Shown one piece after another: positions 63,884 through 64,000 of a DNA stretch of 64,000 bases. How positions within the stretch are numbered: the stretch's first letter is position 1; each line of letters starts with the position of its first letter. The stretch spans positions 33,243 to 97,242 of the forward strand of contig NZ_MBPP01000032.1 of NCBI RefSeq assembly GCF_001858325.1, read 5' to 3'. The notes under the pieces were generated by a model. The model saw only the letters and a list, made by a program, of their open reading frames with translations, did no database searches and was not told the DNA's origin. This stretch comes from Marinobacter sp. AC-23 (GTDB lineage: Bacteria > Pseudomonadota > Gammaproteobacteria > Pseudomonadales > Oleiphilaceae). The translations under genes and the position numbers were made by a program.

Positions 63884-64000
63884 AATGCCCAGTCCTCGCA
63901 CGTCATTCGATATAGCCGCACCAGCCGGTTATGAAATTCATGAACTGTGTAGTCTCCGAATCCCGACTTCTCGGTCACTCTTACGGATGCCGTCATGTTC
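63865..64000 (-). CDS. 3' end of a cassette gene (start outside window)
   Basis: A minus-strand frame of 44 codons reaches the window edge and ends at 63865 inside attC-like site A. The visible end contains TEKSGFGDYTVHEFHNRLVR. An ATG lies two codons in from the edge, so the true start could be just inside or outside. No family recognised. Confidence 0.5.
   Translation of the reverse strand, partial: NMTASVRVTEKSGFGDYTVHEFHNRLVRLYRMTCEDWALHNKLL

Noticed and set aside
1..64000. tRNA genes, CRISPR arrays, insertion sequences or prophage genes
   Set aside because: I saw no cloverleaf with a GGTTCGAATCC-type arm, no regularly spaced repeats, no transposase and no phage structural proteins. A tRNA or covariance-model scan would settle this.

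Overview
The window is a gammaproteobacterial chromosome segment, most likely Marinobacter or a close marine relative. That assignment is inferred from gene content: a PntA/PntB transhydrogenase pair, DUF3581, tripartite and TRAP carboxylate transporters, fatty-acid and dicarboxylate style beta-oxidation genes, a Baeyer-Villiger monooxygenase and an encapsulated-ferritin-like protein. Genes are dense on both strands. I saw no rRNA, tRNA, CRISPR array, insertion sequence or prophage.

Layout. 1-3.9 kb: the end of a branched-chain amino acid type ABC uptake operon (binding protein, two permeases) closed by an ornithine cyclodeaminase family gene. 3.9-13.9 kb: LysR and EamA, ChaC, MarC, pntAB, a BamE-like lipoprotein, an old yellow enzyme facing its HxlR regulator, and OmpW. 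13.9-31.6 kb: the RhlE helicase, then a catabolic region with two IclR regulators, a TctCBA transporter, a permease/acyl-CoA dehydrogenase/CoA-transferase/FadB-like operon, a LysR regulator and a DcaP-like porin. Together these resemble a dicarboxylate beta-oxidation locus. It is followed by DUF302 and a GluR0-like ligand-gated potassium channel. 31.6-45.7 kb: Baeyer-Villiger monooxygenase, SGNH hydrolase and EncFtn; an HDAC-like deacetylase; a TetR/YqhD-like pair with matching operators; RlmE; a COG2509 flavoprotein with an SpoU methyltransferase; a transglutaminase-like protein beside a decayed binding-protein gene; and AhpF and AhpC around DUF3581. 45.7-62.1 kb: a TRAP transporter, a CHASE2-GGDEF-EAL/FecR/two-partner-secretion transporter locus, PerM, MltF, an LpxL-type acyltransferase, shikimate kinase, Crp/Fnr with cytochrome P460, an M14 peptidase and a GST.

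62.2-64.0 kb, at the right edge, is a run of small minus-strand genes separated by attC-like recombination sites. It looks like the distal end of an integron cassette array whose integrase, if present, would lie beyond position 64000.

A recurring feature is about twelve genes interrupted by what looks like exactly one missing base, mostly in homopolymer runs. These are more likely sequencing or assembly undercalls than true decay, so I annotate those genes at full span. The periplasmic-binding gene at 41.3-42.2 kb also lacks its N-terminal lobe, and the CoA-transferase and HigA fragments are simply truncated; these three look like real remnants.
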